A DNA stretch of 59,949 nt from Flavobacteriaceae bacterium (GCA_947457615.1 CANGWK010000019.1:1-59949); one strand, 5' to 3'; counted from the first letter of the stretch, positions 20,061 to 30,105 are shown. Notes: generated by a model not told the origin, from the sequence alone. Made by a program: numbers and translations.

Positions 20061-21907
20061 TGGACGAAAATCTTAAGAAAATATTTCCTTTTATAAAACC
20101 TTATAAATTTCATGTGGTGTGGAATGTGGTTTACAATATTTTATATGCCTTGTTTAGTACGTTATCTTTCATCGCTTTGATTCCGATGATGCAAGTATTG
20201 TTTGCACAAGCAGAAAAAATATCCGAAAAACCAACTTATACAACCATTTGGGAAATACCTACGTTTGCTAAGCAATACCTTTATTATTATATAACAGAAT
20301 TAGAAAAAAATAATGGGCCACAATACGCTTTACTTTTAGTTGTATCACTAATAATAATTACTTTCTTGCTGAAAAATTTATTTAATTATTTAGCATCCAA
20401 TCATTTAATGCATTTAAAAAATGGTGTTTTAAAAGATTTACGAAATACGATGTACAATAAAATCATCGATTTGCCAATATCTTATTATTCTGAAAAAAGA
20501 AAAGGAGATATTATGGCTAGGATGTTAGGAGATGTTGGAGAGGTTCAAAATTCATTTTTTTCTATATTAGAATTGATTGTAAAAGAACCAATGACTATTA
20601 TTTTTACCATAGTAGCTATGTTTGCAATAAGTATAAAATTAACAATTTTTGTTTTTATTTTCATTCCTATTTCTGGTTTTATAATTTCATTGATTGGTAA
20701 ATCTTTGAAATCCAAATCTCAAAATCTACAATACGAAGGAGGGTATTTAATCTCTATAGTAGAAGAAAGTCTTACTGGATTAAAAGTTGTTAAGAGCTAC
20801 AATGCCGAAAATAGTTTTAAGAAAAAGTTTAATTATTCTGTAGATAAAATATTGAAATTATCGAATAGTATTGGCAGAAAAAATAATTTAGCATCACCAT
20901 TTAGTGAGTTTATGGGTATAATTGTAATTGCTGTGTTATTATGGTTTGGTGGAAATATGGTTCTAGTTGATACTTTACCAAACGGAAAAGCAATCTTGGA
21001 AGGTGCACAATTTTTAGCTTACATGGGATTAGCTTATAATATCTTAACTCCTGCAAAAGCCATTTCAAAAGCAACCTATTCAGTAAAGAGTGGAATGTCT
21101 GCTGCACAACGTGTTTTTGAAGTTTTAGAAGTTGAAAATGCCATTACTGATAAACCAAATGCTATTGTAAAAGCATCATTTGATAGCGAAATTACTATTG
21201 AAAATATTAATTTCAAATACGAAGAAGAAAACGTTTTAAAGAATTTTTCTTTACAGGTTCCTAAAGGAAAAACGGTTGCATTGGTAGGACAATCAGGAAG
21301 CGGAAAAAGTACAATTGCCAATTTATTAACTCGTTTTTATGATGTTCAAGAAGGCACTATTAAAATTGACGGCAAGAATATTAAAGACATGACAATGAAT
21401 TCTCTACGTAACTTGTTAGGTTTAGTGACGCAAGATTCGATTTTATTTAACGATACTATCAAAAACAATATCCTTATCGGGAAAGAAAATGCAACCGATG
21501 AGGAAATTTTGGATGCATTGAAAGTAGCTAACGCTTATGAGTTTGTCAATGATTTACCTGATGGGATATACACTAACATTGGTGATGCAGGAAACAAACT
21601 TTCGGGTGGGCAAAAGCAACGATTGAATATTGCTCGTGCGGTTTTGAAAAACCCTCCAATTATGATTTTGGACGAAGCAACTTCGGCCTTGGATACCGAA
21701 AGCGAAAAATTCGTTCAAGTTGCTCTTGAAAACATGATGCAAAATAGAACTTCTATTGTTATTGCGCACCGTCTTTCTACCATCCAAAAAGCAGATAAAA
21801 TTGTGGTTATGCATCGTGGGGAGATTGTAGAGCAAGGAACCCATGACGAACTATTGGCAATAAATGGTACTTATTCTAAATTAGTGCTAATGCAAAGTTT
21901 TGAATAA
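20060..21907 (+). CDS. ABC exporter, MsbA-like (permease fused to ATPase)
   Basis: A 615-residue half-transporter with an N-terminal six-helix membrane domain (about 15-345) and a C-terminal ATPase. Walker A GQSGSGKST is near 411, the signature LSGGQKQR near 515, Walker B IMILDEATSALD near 534 and the H-loop IAHRLST near 571. Homologues flip lipid-linked molecules such as lipid A core or drugs. It starts in the stop codon of the phosphohexomutase gene, so it is translationally coupled. The link to that gene and the glycosyltransferase hints at export of a glycolipid, but this is an inference. Confidence 0.92.
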   Translation: MDENLKKIFPFIKPYKFHVVWNVVYNILYALFSTLSFIALIPMMQVLFAQAEKISEKPTYTTIWEIPTFAKQYLYYYITELEKNNGPQYALLLVVSLIIITFLLKNLFNYLASNHLMHLKNGVLKDLRNTMYNKIIDLPISYYSEKRKGDIMARMLGDVGEVQNSFFSILELIVKEPMTIIFTIVAMFAISIKLTIFVFIFIPISGFIISLIGKSLKSKSQNLQYEGGYLISIVEESLTGLKVVKSYNAENSFKKKFNYSVDKILKLSNSIGRKNNLASPFSEFMGIIVIAVLLWFGGNMVLVDTLPNGKAILEGAQFLAYMGLAYNILTPAKAISKATYSVKSGMSAAQRVFEVLEVENAITDKPNAIVKASFDSEITIENINFKYEEENVLKNFSLQVPKGKTVALVGQSGSGKSTIANLLTRFYDVQEGTIKIDGKNIKDMTMNSLRNLLGLVTQDSILFNDTIKNNILIGKENATDEEILDALKVANAYEFVNDLPDGIYTNIGDAGNKLSGGQKQRLNIARAVLKNPPIMILDEATSALDTESEKFVQVALENMMQNRTSIVIAHRLSTIQKADKIVVMHRGEIVEQGTHDELLAINGTYSKLVLMQSFE

Positions 21908-22609
21908 TTGTACACCAGCAATCCAAATATTATTCTTCCTGAAGATCCAGACACTATAGTTTGGAAGTATTTGGATTTATCCAAATTTTTAGATTTACTT
22001 ATTTCTAAAAAACTTTTCATGTCCCGTTCGGATAAATTTGAAGACCAATACGAAGGAACGTTTAGCGAACCTACATTTGAAGAAATAAAAAAGTTATCGG
22101 TTGGTAATCCTAAGTTTTTAGATTTCTACAAATCCCATAGAGAAAAAGTAGTGGTTAGTAGTTGGCACATTAATGAATATGAATCGTTTGCCATGTGGCA
22201 AATATTTACTCAAAACAGCGAAGGTTTGGCAATTCAATCTACTATTGGAAGGTTGCAAAAGGCATTGCTTGTTGAAAAGGAATTTAATCAATTTATAGGA
22301 GAGGTAAATTATATTGATTACAAGAAAGAATACATTCCGTTTGATAATATGTTTTTCCCTTTTTTATTCAAAAGAAAAAGCTTTCAATACGAAAGAGAAT
22401 TAAGAATTATATCGAATTTACACGATATAGATATTAAAATCAACGATGGTTTGAAGATTAATGTAGATATAAGCCAATTGATTGAAAAAATCTACATCCA
22501 TCCAAAGTCAGAAAACTGGTTTAAAAAACTAGTTGTTGAGTTAGTTTCGAAATTAGATTTTGATTTTGAAATAGAAAAATCCGACTTGGAAAGCGAAATT
22601 TTAATTTAG
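21908..22609 (+). CDS. DUF2971 family protein, TTG start
   Basis: A 233-residue soluble protein matching DUF2971: the VWKYLDLSKFLDLLISKKLFMSRSDKFEDQYEG opening (shown here in two parts: VWKYLDLSKFLDLL and FMSRSDKFEDQYEG), SSWHINEYESFAMWQIF, and the KSFQYERELRII block are typical. The function is unknown, though members are frequent in genomic islands. The frame opens with TTG immediately after the ABC gene stop, and the next ATG would delete the conserved N-terminus, so TTG is preferred. It converges with a lipoprotein gene, with 4 bases of overlap. Confidence 0.82.
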   Translation: MYTSNPNIILPEDPDTIVWKYLDLSKFLDLLISKKLFMSRSDKFEDQYEGTFSEPTFEEIKKLSVGNPKFLDFYKSHREKVVVSSWHINEYESFAMWQIFTQNSEGLAIQSTIGRLQKALLVEKEFNQFIGEVNYIDYKKEYIPFDNMFFPFLFKRKSFQYERELRIISNLHDIDIKINDGLKINVDISQLIEKIYIHPKSENWFKKLVVELVSKLDFDFEIEKSDLESEILI

Positions 22610-23340
22610 TTCACCGGAAAATATTCTTGTGCTTTCCATTCTTTTGAAAGCAAATCTAAATAGTGATAATGCACTTTGTCCTCTTTATCAAAAGCGCCAT
22701 TTTTATTAATGTCTTCTATGGTTCTAAAGTACAATCTGGAGGTAGATTCCATACAATTCCAATTTATCAATTCTTGAAAATCTTGTGATAATTTAGTGAA
22801 ATTATCACCATTTATTGCACTAATATAAAGTGACTTAATATCGTTGCTATTCGTTATACCGTCCTTATTTGTATCGGCATCTGTTAAGGTATAAACCAAA
22901 AATTGCTTCTTTGTTTTGTCTGCAGTGTTTTTTAGATAGGTAGCTGTTTCAATTAAAATTTTCTTGTTCGTTAGGGATTTAATAGAATCTTTACCTATTT
23001 CTTGGAATTTAATGTTTTGCAAATAACCAGTAATTTCATATTGGTTATTATCCGAAACTGTAAAACTTTGCTGCGATTCAGATTTGTATGAAGACGAATC
23101 ATAAGCAACATTTTTATCTCTACTATAGATACTCAAATCACCAATTGGGTGAATAAGGATATTAGTACCAGTAAAATTAATTGGTAAATCGGCAACTTTT
23201 ATAGAAGATGTATCCGTTTTGGCAACTGGTTTTGCCTTAGCATTGGTATCGTAAGAAACCTTTGGAGTTGCTTTCTCTTGATTGCAACTCACTAATAGCG
23301 CAACAAAAGAAAGGACGATATATTTGGATATATTTTTCAT
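22606..23340 (-). CDS. Lipoprotein with EF-hand-like loops
   Basis: A 244-residue lipoprotein. The signal peptide starts at the Met at 23340 and ends in the lipobox LLVSC with Cys19; the ATG at 23361 would add an unhelpful extension. Two calcium-loop-like segments are visible: DADTNKDGITNSNDIKSLY and DINKNGAFDKEDKVHYH, which fit the DxDxDG pattern. Otherwise I do not recognise the family. It lies 33 bases downstream of the TonB-dependent receptor and is probably in the same transcript, which suggests an outer-membrane or surface role. Confidence 0.72.
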   Translation of the reverse strand: MKNISKYIVLSFVALLVSCNQEKATPKVSYDTNAKAKPVAKTDTSSIKVADLPINFTGTNILIHPIGDLSIYSRDKNVAYDSSSYKSESQQSFTVSDNNQYEITGYLQNIKFQEIGKDSIKSLTNKKILIETATYLKNTADKTKKQFLVYTLTDADTNKDGITNSNDIKSLYISAINGDNFTKLSQDFQELINWNCMESTSRLYFRTIEDINKNGAFDKEDKVHYHYLDLLSKEWKAQEYFPVN

Positions 23341-23373
23341 TAGAAACTTATTTAAAATCAAATTTAGTGAAAT

Positions 23374-25842
23374 TTACAATCTCGCAGTCAATTTTACATT
23401 AAAAACTCGTGTTGTCATGTAATTCGGAATTCCATATTGACTTCTAGTATAAGCATCGCGAACCCAAGTGTTGGTAATTGCATTTTGGTTATTAAACATA
23501 TTATAAATTTCAAAGCCTAGAGACAAATCGTTGAATTTTTTTAACCAATGTCCTTCGGGGCGTTCATTATTTTTTTCAGTAAATAAATACGAAAATCCAA
23601 CATCGGCACGACGGTAATCCCGCAAACGACTTTGGTATTGGTAAGCATCCGCATACGATGGAGAACCTCCAGGCAAACCAGTATTATAGGTTAAATTCAA
23701 ATACAATTTCACATTTGGGATGTTGGGCATATAATCTTGAAACAATATCCCAAATTTCAAAAGTTGGTCTGTAGGTCTGGCAATATAACCTCTTCCATTT
23801 TGGTCTTCTTCAGTTTTCATGTAGCCAAAACTAAACCAGGATTCGGTCCCAGGAACAAAAGCACCATTTAGTCTACAATCAAACCCGTAAGCATACGCAA
23901 CAGCATCATTATTGGCTCGGTAACGAATTCTAACATTTTCTAAAGTATAGGTATTTACATCACTCATTGATTTATAATAAGCTTCACTTACCAACTTGAA
24001 AGGTCGGTTCCACATCTTAAAATTATAGTCGTTACTTAAAACTAGATGTATCGATTTTTGAGCCTTAATGTCCGGATTTACAGTACCAAATTGATCGCGT
24101 AACTCTCTATAAAATGGAGGTTGGTAGTAAAAACCAGTTGAAAAACGGAAGAGCATGTCTTTTTTCCAATCGGGTTTAAGAGAAACTTGAGCTCTCGGAC
24201 TAAATACGGTTTGGCTTTTAACATCGGTAATAGCAGCACCAGAAACTAACCAATTTTGAGCTCTAACTCCAGCGTTTAACCATAATTGATGGTCGGCCAA
24301 ATTAGCTTTTTTACTCCATTGAACATAACCTGAAAATCTATTTATATCAACAAAATTTAACGCGCGTACATTTTGATAGGGAGTTAATGGACCTGAATAT
24401 GCTGGCGGATAGGGATCGTCTCTTGGCGGAACGCTTGGTGGATTTACATTGAAGCCCGAATCGTTAAGAGCTTCCCATTCAACAATGCGGTCACGAATAC
24501 TCTCGTGGGTATACTTTAACCCCCATTCAAGTTGAAATTTTTTCTTGAAATTATGATTCCCTTTTACTTCTCCATTGAGAATAACAGCATCCAAATCATT
24601 TCGTGCATGATTCAATTGTGAACCAATAGCACGATTGTAAGTTACATTTCCAAATGTTTCTGAACCTATATTAGTATCTACTTCCCCTAAATAATAAGCT
24701 GCATCTATATCAAAGTGTTCTTGCTCCTGAGTATGGTAAGCCGATGCGATAACTCTGTATGTGCTAGTTTCGTTGGCAATATAATTAGTTTTAAATGCTC
24801 CAAAATAAGTTTGGTATTGGTCTTTTTCTTGTCCTTCATAAAAAACTTGAAGTGCAATTGGATTGCTTAATGTACCAAAATTAGTTTGCCTTGTTAAGGG
24901 TTGATAACTGTATTTATTTTGTGAAATATTTCCTAAAAAACTAAATTGTAATTTTTTATTAGCATTAAAATTAATATTCGTTTGAACGTCAGTAAATGTT
25001 GGTTTATAATTAGATTGTGTCTCTTGGCTGTTCACTAAAAGGGAATTGTCTCGGTAGCGAATACCTGTAATTGCACTCCATTTTTTATTTTTAGAAATAC
25101 CTTCGGCAGAAACACTTCCTCCAAGCATACTAGCTTCCATAGAGGCTCCAAATTTGGTTGGTTTTCTATAAGTAATATCTAAAACTGAAGACATTTTATC
25201 ACCATATTTTGCCTGAAAACCTCCTGCAGAAAAGTCAATATTCTGAATTAAATCGGTGTTAGTGAAACTCAATCCTTCTTGTTGGCCAGAACGAACTAAA
25301 AACGGACGGTAAACTTCAATTTCATTTACATAAACTAAATTCTCGTCATAGTTGCCACCTCGAACGGAATATTGCGAACTTAATTCGGTATTGGAAGTTA
25401 CGCCTTGCAATGTTTTTATTATCCCTTCTACCCCACCCGACAAACTAGGGACTTTTCTTACAACCTCCGTATCGATGCTAATAATTCCTTGAACTCGTTT
25501 TCTGCTGCTGGTTATTACAACATCTTCCAATTGTTCGTTTTTAGAACTCATAATGGGATTATAATCCAAAACTTCCTTAGGTTTTAGCTCAAAAGTAGCT
25601 GTTATTCTTTTTAAAGAAATGTGGGTGTAAACCAAAACTACTTTTTGGTTGGAAGGAATTTCTATAACATAAAAACCATTGGAATTAGTTACAGAAGATT
25701 TGCTTTGGTAACTGACATTAACGCCTTCAACAGGTTTATTATTTTCATCTAAAACAATGCCGGTAATTTTTGCGTTTTGAGCAAATAAGGCCGCACTCAA
25801 AAGAAAAAATAAGAGTGATAAAACTTTGTTTCTTGTTTTCAA
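23374..25842 (-). CDS. TonB-dependent outer-membrane receptor
   Basis: A TonB-dependent receptor of about 822 residues. The N-terminal carboxypeptidase-like regulatory domain (ITGIVLDENNKPVEGVNVSY) follows the signal peptide, then the plug (GGVEGIIKTLQGVTSN, YSVRGGNYDENLVYVN) and a 22-strand barrel ending in FNVKLTARL. The only ATG start (25905) overlaps the upstream gene by 53 bases and precedes the signal peptide by 21 residues. A TTG at 25842, 11 bases past the upstream stop, yields a normal signal peptide (MKTRNKVLSLLFFLLSAALF then AQ) and is chosen here. The substrate is unknown. Confidence 0.88.
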   Translation of the reverse strand: MKTRNKVLSLLFFLLSAALFAQNAKITGIVLDENNKPVEGVNVSYQSKSSVTNSNGFYVIEIPSNQKVVLVYTHISLKRITATFELKPKEVLDYNPIMSSKNEQLEDVVITSSRKRVQGIISIDTEVVRKVPSLSGGVEGIIKTLQGVTSNTELSSQYSVRGGNYDENLVYVNEIEVYRPFLVRSGQQEGLSFTNTDLIQNIDFSAGGFQAKYGDKMSSVLDITYRKPTKFGASMEASMLGGSVSAEGISKNKKWSAITGIRYRDNSLLVNSQETQSNYKPTFTDVQTNINFNANKKLQFSFLGNISQNKYSYQPLTRQTNFGTLSNPIALQVFYEGQEKDQYQTYFGAFKTNYIANETSTYRVIASAYHTQEQEHFDIDAAYYLGEVDTNIGSETFGNVTYNRAIGSQLNHARNDLDAVILNGEVKGNHNFKKKFQLEWGLKYTHESIRDRIVEWEALNDSGFNVNPPSVPPRDDPYPPAYSGPLTPYQNVRALNFVDINRFSGYVQWSKKANLADHQLWLNAGVRAQNWLVSGAAITDVKSQTVFSPRAQVSLKPDWKKDMLFRFSTGFYYQPPFYRELRDQFGTVNPDIKAQKSIHLVLSNDYNFKMWNRPFKLVSEAYYKSMSDVNTYTLENVRIRYRANNDAVAYAYGFDCRLNGAFVPGTESWFSFGYMKTEEDQNGRGYIARPTDQLLKFGILFQDYMPNIPNVKLYLNLTYNTGLPGGSPSYADAYQYQSRLRDYRRADVGFSYLFTEKNNERPEGHWLKKFNDLSLGFEIYNMFNNQNAITNTWVRDAYTRSQYGIPNYMTTRVFNVKLTARL

Positions 25843-25852
25843 TAGGATTGTA

Positions 25853-27541
25853 TTATTTTTGACTTCTATTAAATTGCGTTTCAAAGATAGTAGAATTTCC
25901 AACATTATCCGTTACGGTTACTTTCAATTTATTAGCGCCTTCCAACAATAGATTATCCTTAAAAATATGTGTTATTTTATTTAGTTTTGGCTCGTATTCA
26001 AACAAAACCCAAACATCATTAAGGTAGCAATTAAAGGTTTTTATACCCGAAAATTCATCTGAAATATTTAGACTTAAACTTTTCTGACCAGTTAACCATT
26101 TTCCCTCTATACTTTTTGATATATTTATTTTTGGCGCGACGGTATCTTTCATTAATGAAAATTGCCCTAATGTTTTAGTTCTACAAGTAAACGTGTTGCC
26201 TACTAATTTTGTTGCAATGTAATTCCATTTTTTTCCATTTAAAGAAGCAAAAAACATTTTTCCCTTTTCGTTTTCAGCAGAAACTGTATCTTCTGCTGTA
26301 ATAGTAAAGTTAGAATGAACAGGCACCGTATCCTCGTGTAGAAATAAAGTCTTGTTTTTTACTTCAAAATTTAAATAAAAATCGTCGTAAAAAGTTCCAG
26401 CAGGAAAAGAAACCGAAAAATTATCTTTTTCAAAAATAGCATCTACTTTGGCTTTCACAAAATATTTAGTAGTTTTTATCGGATCCATAACTGTTGCAGC
26501 TTGATTAGAATACTGAATGGGAATAGTAATTGTGGATTTATTTTGAAAGAAATCAGAAACTTCAATGCGTTGCACTCCATTAAAATTAGATACAACATTG
26601 CATATTCCGTTATCCACATTTTGGTGAATATTACTCCAATTGTAAGCATCTTTCATAAATAATTTCTGAATCCTTTGGTGGGTTTTTTTATACCTATAAT
26701 AATCAATAAAGGCATTCACATATCGAGCTTCATCAAAAACCAATTGATCGAATTCAAAACCAAAAATAGGAGTTCCATTAGAAATTAACTGGGTTTTGTA
26801 GGTTCCATTGGCATTGTAAGAAACATCATCCCAATCTGCAGTATTTATTCCAAAACCAATTCTGCCTGTCGCTAATACTTTTTCCGAAAGGTAAGTACCG
26901 TCCTTTTGTAAAGATAAATTCAATGCAATAGGAATTTTAGATTCGTTAGCAATAGAATTGGCATCTATTGGATAAACAAAAAGAGAGGAAACAATTGGTT
27001 TTTTAGTGTCTTTTAAATTAAATCCAAACAAAAATGGATTAATGACTTTTTCGGTTTTATTATCTCTAAATTCAAAGTGAAGATGTGGCCCTTCCGATCC
27101 ACCAGTATTTCCAGATATTGCAATTATTTGTCTTTTTTTTACTGGTAACTCGTTAGGTTTAAAAAAGGCTTCTATTTCATAAGATTTTTCAGCATATTGA
27201 ATTTCTTCAATTTTATTTTGAATAGCACCTGTAGCTTTTTGTAAATGGCCGTAAACAGTAGTGTAACCGTTTGAATGGGTGATATATATAGCTTTGCCAT
27301 AACCGGCTGTTGAAATTTTTATTCGGGACACATATCCATCTGCTGCAGCAAGCACGTTAAGTCCTTCTTTTTGGTTAGTTTTAAAATCAAAACCTGCATG
27401 GAAATGATTGGGACGAAGTTCTCCAAAATTACCTGCTAGTTCCATTGGAATTTCCAAAGGCAAAGAAAAGAAATCTTTAGGATACTGATTTTGACCAAAA
27501 CTTACTGATGTAACTAAAAAAAAACAAATAAAAAATCTCAT
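25853..27541 (-). CDS. M23 family metallopeptidase
   Basis: A secreted 562-residue M23 (LytM-type) zinc endopeptidase that should cleave peptidoglycan cross-links. A signal peptide (MRFFICFFLVTSVSFGQ) precedes the peptidase domain: the zinc motif HFHAGFD supplies His48 and Asp52, and GPHLHFEFR near 150 carries the remaining His residues. The second half (about 180-562) is a large all-beta region without a recognised domain. It is the first gene of a run with the TonB receptor and the EF-hand-like lipoprotein. The sugar-binding or anchoring role of the C-terminal half is unknown. Confidence 0.88.
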   Translation of the reverse strand: MRFFICFFLVTSVSFGQNQYPKDFFSLPLEIPMELAGNFGELRPNHFHAGFDFKTNQKEGLNVLAAADGYVSRIKISTAGYGKAIYITHSNGYTTVYGHLQKATGAIQNKIEEIQYAEKSYEIEAFFKPNELPVKKRQIIAISGNTGGSEGPHLHFEFRDNKTEKVINPFLFGFNLKDTKKPIVSSLFVYPIDANSIANESKIPIALNLSLQKDGTYLSEKVLATGRIGFGINTADWDDVSYNANGTYKTQLISNGTPIFGFEFDQLVFDEARYVNAFIDYYRYKKTHQRIQKLFMKDAYNWSNIHQNVDNGICNVVSNFNGVQRIEVSDFFQNKSTITIPIQYSNQAATVMDPIKTTKYFVKAKVDAIFEKDNFSVSFPAGTFYDDFYLNFEVKNKTLFLHEDTVPVHSNFTITAEDTVSAENEKGKMFFASLNGKKWNYIATKLVGNTFTCRTKTLGQFSLMKDTVAPKINISKSIEGKWLTGQKSLSLNISDEFSGIKTFNCYLNDVWVLFEYEPKLNKITHIFKDNLLLEGANKLKVTVTDNVGNSTIFETQFNRSQK

Positions 27542-27673
27542 ATATAAACAATTTGGTAAAATTATAAAAATCGAATGTATACAAAAATATTCAAAAAAAA
27601 TTATTTTTAACTGTCTATTTTACAAAAAGTTAAAACAAAATAAAAAAATAAATATTTTTTTTCGTAAAAAATA

Positions 27674-27704
27674 TTGCTTTAATAGAATAGTAATTATAAA
27701 TTTG
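27674..27704 (+). promoter_or_regulatory. Promoter of the coiled-coil/zapA genes
   Basis: TTG at 27674-27676 is separated by 20 bases from TAAATTTG (27697-27704), matching the Bacteroidota -33 and -7 elements, 28 bases before the start at 27733. Confidence 0.6.
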
Positions 27705-27732
27705 TAAGATTAAGTATAGAATACTGTTATAG

Positions 27733-28023
27733 ATGAGTGAAATCACAGAAATAATTGATACTCTTGAAAATAAGGTTCAGAAATTATTTGTTAAAATAAA
27801 TAGTTTAGAAGAAAAAAATCAAGCGTTACAAAAAGAAATAAGCATTTCTGCGGTTTCCCAGCAAAATCAAAATTTAGTTTTAGACAAACTAAAAAAAGAA
27901 ATGGAGTCCTTAAAAATAACAAATTCTTTACTGGGCAGTGAAGATTATAAAAGAGATACAAAGCTTAAAATAAATTCATTAATTCGAGAGATTGATTATT
28001 GCATAGCGCAGATAGCAGATTAA
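27733..28023 (+). CDS. Small coiled-coil protein upstream of zapA
   Basis: A 96-residue protein that is a coiled coil almost from end to end: heptads are visible in LENKVQKLFVKINSLEEKN and VLDKLKKEMESLKI. It has no signal or membrane segment. It is 4 bases upstream of zapA and under the same promoter. The position and shape suggest a ZapB-like partner of ZapA at the division site, but sequence identity to ZapB is not evident. Confidence 0.75.
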   Translation: MSEITEIIDTLENKVQKLFVKINSLEEKNQALQKEISISAVSQQNQNLVLDKLKKEMESLKITNSLLGSEDYKRDTKLKINSLIREIDYCIAQIAD

Positions 28024-28027
28024 AACT

Positions 28028-28318
28028 ATGAATGATAAGCTTAAAATTAAAATATCAATTGCAGACAGAGTCTATCCATTAACGGTGGAAATGTCTCAGG
28101 AAGAAGGGCTTAGAAGTGCTTCTAAAAAAATTGATGGTATGATTAAGCAATTCGAAGCAAATTATGCTGTTCGTGATAAGCAAGATGTATTGGCCATGTG
28201 CGCATTACAATTCGCTTCTCAATTAGAACAAAAAAGTGTTGATAATGCTATTGATGGTTCGGAATCGATAGAGCGATTGACAAAAATTAATGATTTATTA
28301 GATCAATATCTCGGATAA
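28028..28318 (+). CDS. zapA: Cell division protein ZapA
   Basis: A 96-residue ZapA, which bundles FtsZ filaments at the division ring. The N-terminal strand-helix fold (KLKIKISIADRVYPLTVE) and the C-terminal coiled coil with LAMCALQFASQL match the family. The coiled-coil gene precedes it by 4 bases, and a 6S-like RNA follows it, the order often seen around bacterial zapA and ssrS. Confidence 0.88.
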   Translation: MNDKLKIKISIADRVYPLTVEMSQEEGLRSASKKIDGMIKQFEANYAVRDKQDVLAMCALQFASQLEQKSVDNAIDGSESIERLTKINDLLDQYLG

Positions 28319-28354
28319 AAGCACAAAAAAAACGTTCTTATAAATAAGCTAAAA

Positions 28355-28519
28355 ATACTGCCTACATTAGTTCATTTTTGGTAAACTCAACACTAACAAA
28401 TTAAAATGAGTGAATCATCGCTTCTATAGTATGCCCTCTTTATGTGGGAAACTTGAACAGCGAGTTAGCTCAAAACTTGTCTTTACGAGTTTATACAAGC
28501 AATTAATGTAGGTTTTTTT
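28355..28519 (+). ncRNA. ssrS: 6S RNA (6S-Flavo-like)
   Basis: This noncoding stretch between zapA and rny folds as a long interrupted rod: CCTACATTA (28361-28369) pairs with TAATGTAGG (28504-28512), and TAAACTC (28382-28388) pairs with GAGTTTA (28487-28493); the interior about 28400-28480 would form the large bubble. A T-run follows (28513-28519). 6S RNA binds the housekeeping RNA polymerase and damps transcription in slow growth. Position next to zapA and the size (about 160 bases) fit. No -7 element was found upstream. I identify the family from architecture, not alignment. Confidence 0.72.
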
Positions 28520-28542
28520 ATATAATTTTTTTAAACTAAAAC

Positions 28543-30105
28543 ATGGACATAGTATCTATAATTATCGGAATAGTGGGTGGATTAGCAGGAGGTTTTACCA
28601 TTACTAAAGTGTTGGATAAAAGTACCGCATCCAACTTATTAAATAGCGCCAAAAAAGATGCGGCATCAATATTAAAAGATGCTAATTTAGAGGCTGAAAA
28701 CACAAAAAAAGACAAATTACTTCAGGCCAAAGAGAAGTTTTTGGAATTAAAATCAGAGCATGAAAAGGAAATTTTATCGAAAGATAAAAGAATGGCTGAA
28801 GTAGAAAAGAGAATTCGAGATAAAGAATCACAAATTTCTAGTGAATTGTCTAAAGCTAAAAAAGTTAACGACGACTATGAAGCTAAAACAATTGAATACA
28901 ATTCTAAAATTGAAATTCTAGATAAGAAACAACAAGAAGTTGAAAAAATGCACAAAAGTCAGGTAGTGCAACTAGAAGTTATTTCTGGACTTTCTGCTGA
29001 CGATGCAAGAGAACAATTAGTAGAAAGCCTTAAAGCTGAAGCTAAAACTAAAGCAATGGCGCACATTCAGGAAACTATTGAGGAATCTAAATTAACAGCG
29101 CAACAAGAAGCTAAAAAGATAATTATTAGCACTATTCAGCGTGTAGGAACAGAGGAAGCAGTAGAGAATTGCGTTTCTGTTTTCAATATTGAATCGGATG
29201 ATGTTAAAGGTAGAATAATTGGTCGTGAAGGACGAAATATTCGTGCCATTGAAGCCGCAACTGGTGTAGAAATTATTGTAGATGATACGCCTGAAGCCAT
29301 TATTCTTTCTTGTTTTGACCCTGTTAGAAGAGAAATTGCCAGACTTTCGCTACATAAATTAGTCACCGATGGCCGTATTCACCCTGCAAGAATTGAAGAA
29401 GTAGTTGCAAAAACTACCAAACAAATAGATGATGAAATCATTGAAGTAGGAAAACGTACCGTTATTGATTTAGGAATTCATGGTTTACATCCTGAATTGA
29501 TTAAGACTATTGGTAGAATGAAATACCGATCTTCTTACGGACAAAATTTATTGCAACACTCTCGTGAGGTTTCTAAACTATGCGGAATTATGGCTGCCGA
29601 ATTAGGATTGAATGTAAAACTTGCCAAACGTGCCGGATTACTTCATGATATTGGTAAAGTGCCAGATGCAGAAAGCGATTTGCCTCACGCATTATTAGGT
29701 ATGCAATGGGCTGAAAAATATGGTGAAAAAGAAGAAGTATGTAATGCAATTGGAGCCCACCACGATGAAATTGAAATGAAATATTTAATTTCTCCTATTA
29801 TTCAAGTTTGTGATGCTATATCAGGAGCAAGACCTGGCGCTCGCCGTCAAGTTTTAGATTCGTACATTCAACGTTTGAAAGATCTAGAAGAAATTGCATT
29901 TGGTTTTAATGGTGTTAAAAATGCCTATGCTATTCAAGCTGGACGTGAACTGCGCGTTATTGTAGAAAGCGAAAAAGTAAGTGACGATATGGCTTCAAGT
30001 CTTTCGTTTGAAATATCTCAGAAAATTCAAACTGAAATGACATATCCTGGTCAAGTGAAGATTACAGTAATTAGAGAAACTAGAGCTGTAAATATTGCAA
30101 AATAA
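28543..30105 (+). CDS. rny: Ribonuclease Y
   Basis: A 520-residue membrane-anchored endoribonuclease that starts mRNA decay. An N-terminal helix (about 3-20, [13 protein letters not shown]) is followed by a charged coiled coil (30-190), the KH domain (about 222-255) with [19 protein letters not shown], and the HD domain with [10 protein letters not shown] and [12 protein letters not shown] (near 365). All catalytic residues are in place. It converges with xerD across a shared terminator. Confidence 0.97.
   Translation: MDIVSIIIGIVGGLAGGFTITKVLDKSTASNLLNSAKKDAASILKDANLEAENTKKDKLLQAKEKFLELKSEHEKEILSKDKRMAEVEKRIRDKESQISSELSKAKKVNDDYEAKTIEYNSKIEILDKKQQEVEKMHKSQVVQLEVISGLSADDAREQLVESLKAEAKTKAMAHIQETIEESKLTAQQEAKKIIISTIQRVGTEEAVENCVSVFNIESDDVKGRIIGREGRNIRAIEAATGVEIIVDDTPEAIILSCFDPVRREIARLSLHKLVTDGRIHPARIEEVVAKTTKQIDDEIIEVGKRTVIDLGIHGLHPELIKTIGRMKYRSSYGQNLLQHSREVSKLCGIMAAELGLNVKLAKRAGLLHDIGKVPDAESDLPHALLGMQWAEKYGEKEEVCNAIGAHHDEIEMKYLISPIIQVCDAISGARPGARRQVLDSYIQRLKDLEEIAFGFNGVKNAYAIQAGRELRVIVESEKVSDDMASSLSFEISQKIQTEMTYPGQVKITVIRETRAVNIAK

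Noticed and set aside
21076..21321. Antisense frames over the ABC exporter gene
   Set aside because: They follow from codon bias on the other strand and show no recognisable domain.
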